Assembly: GCA_963677935.2 (NCBI GenBank)
Contig: CAXXEH010000001.1
Coordinates: 496,001 to 560,000 of the forward strand
Origin: JAAFHB01 sp963677935
Lineage (GTDB): Bacteria; Bacteroidota; Bacteroidia; Bacteroidales; Prolixibacteraceae
Direction of reading: 5' to 3'
Length of the DNA: 64,000 nt
In this document: positions 63,967 to 64,000 of the stretch, piece by piece
Layout of the letters: every line of letters begins with the position of its first letter
How positions within the stretch are numbered: the first letter of the stretch is position 1
Made by a program: the position numbers and the translations under genes
Notes under the pieces: model-generated
The model's database searches: none
The model's input: the letters and a program-made list of their open reading frames with translations, nothing else
What the model was told of the DNA's origin: nothing

Positions 63967-64000
63967 TCGTGATTATATAGAATTAGGTACACATTTTAAA

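Overview
The window is chromosomal DNA from a member of the Bacteroidota. The evidence is an ECF sigma / FecR anti-sigma / SusC / SusD cassette, many signal-peptide and lipoprotein glycoside hydrolases, and promoters of the Bacteroidota type (TTTG about 19 nt upstream of TAnnTTTG). A Marinilabiliales/Prolixibacteraceae-like environmental degrader would fit, but the genus cannot be read from this sequence. I saw no tRNA, rRNA, CRISPR array, intact insertion sequence or phage gene.

Layout. Positions 1-750 hold two small overlapping housekeeping-type genes. Positions 859-2931 hold a DUF1080 lipoprotein and a glycerophosphodiester phosphodiesterase, ending at a perfect 28-bp palindrome between convergent genes. 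Positions 2982-9934 form a sugar-catabolism block: a GH51 arabinofuranosidase, an FGGY kinase and a DhnA/LsrF-type class I aldolase on the minus strand. A DeoR-type repressor, a broken aminotransferase and a fucose/arabinose-isomerase-like enzyme lie on the plus strand. The two arms diverge from a 190-bp region carrying one good promoter in each direction.

From 9979 to the right edge everything points one way, about 54 kb. This is a very large polysaccharide utilization locus. Sigma, FecR, one STN-type SusC and one SusD (10042-16864) are followed by about 21 intact secreted enzyme genes and one cytoplasmic-type oxidoreductase. Enzymes recognised are GH92 (2), GH38-like, GH105, GH28-like (2), pectate-lyase-like beta-helix (2, tandem), GH9, GH36-like with two malectin domains, GH2, DUF1680/GH127-like (2), a GH99/WbsX-like protein and a five-blade-propeller glycosidase-like protein. 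Others are a DUF4838 protein, an alpha-glucuronidase/DUF4838-like lipoprotein, an FGE-like domain fused to an RG-lyase-11-like propeller, a Gfo/Idh/MocA oxidoreductase, and at least two families I cannot name.

How it fits together (inference). The SusC/D pair imports an oligosaccharide and signals through FecR to the sigma factor. The enzymes outside or in the periplasm attack a branched, uronic-acid-containing glycan carrying L-arabinose, galactose and alpha-mannose, such as rhamnogalacturonan, a pectic arabinogalactan or a mannose/glucuronate plant gum. GH51 and the isomerase-kinase-aldolase block would handle released sugars. The most unusual items are a Tat-exported unknown family present as one full and one cleanly truncated copy, the FGE-like/RG-lyase fusion, a GH38-like and a GH92 protein with changed active-site residues, and the unassigned isomerase-kinase-aldolase pathway. 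Remnants (aminotransferase, sialate O-acetylesterase, orphan Tat signals) show that the locus is still being remodelled.
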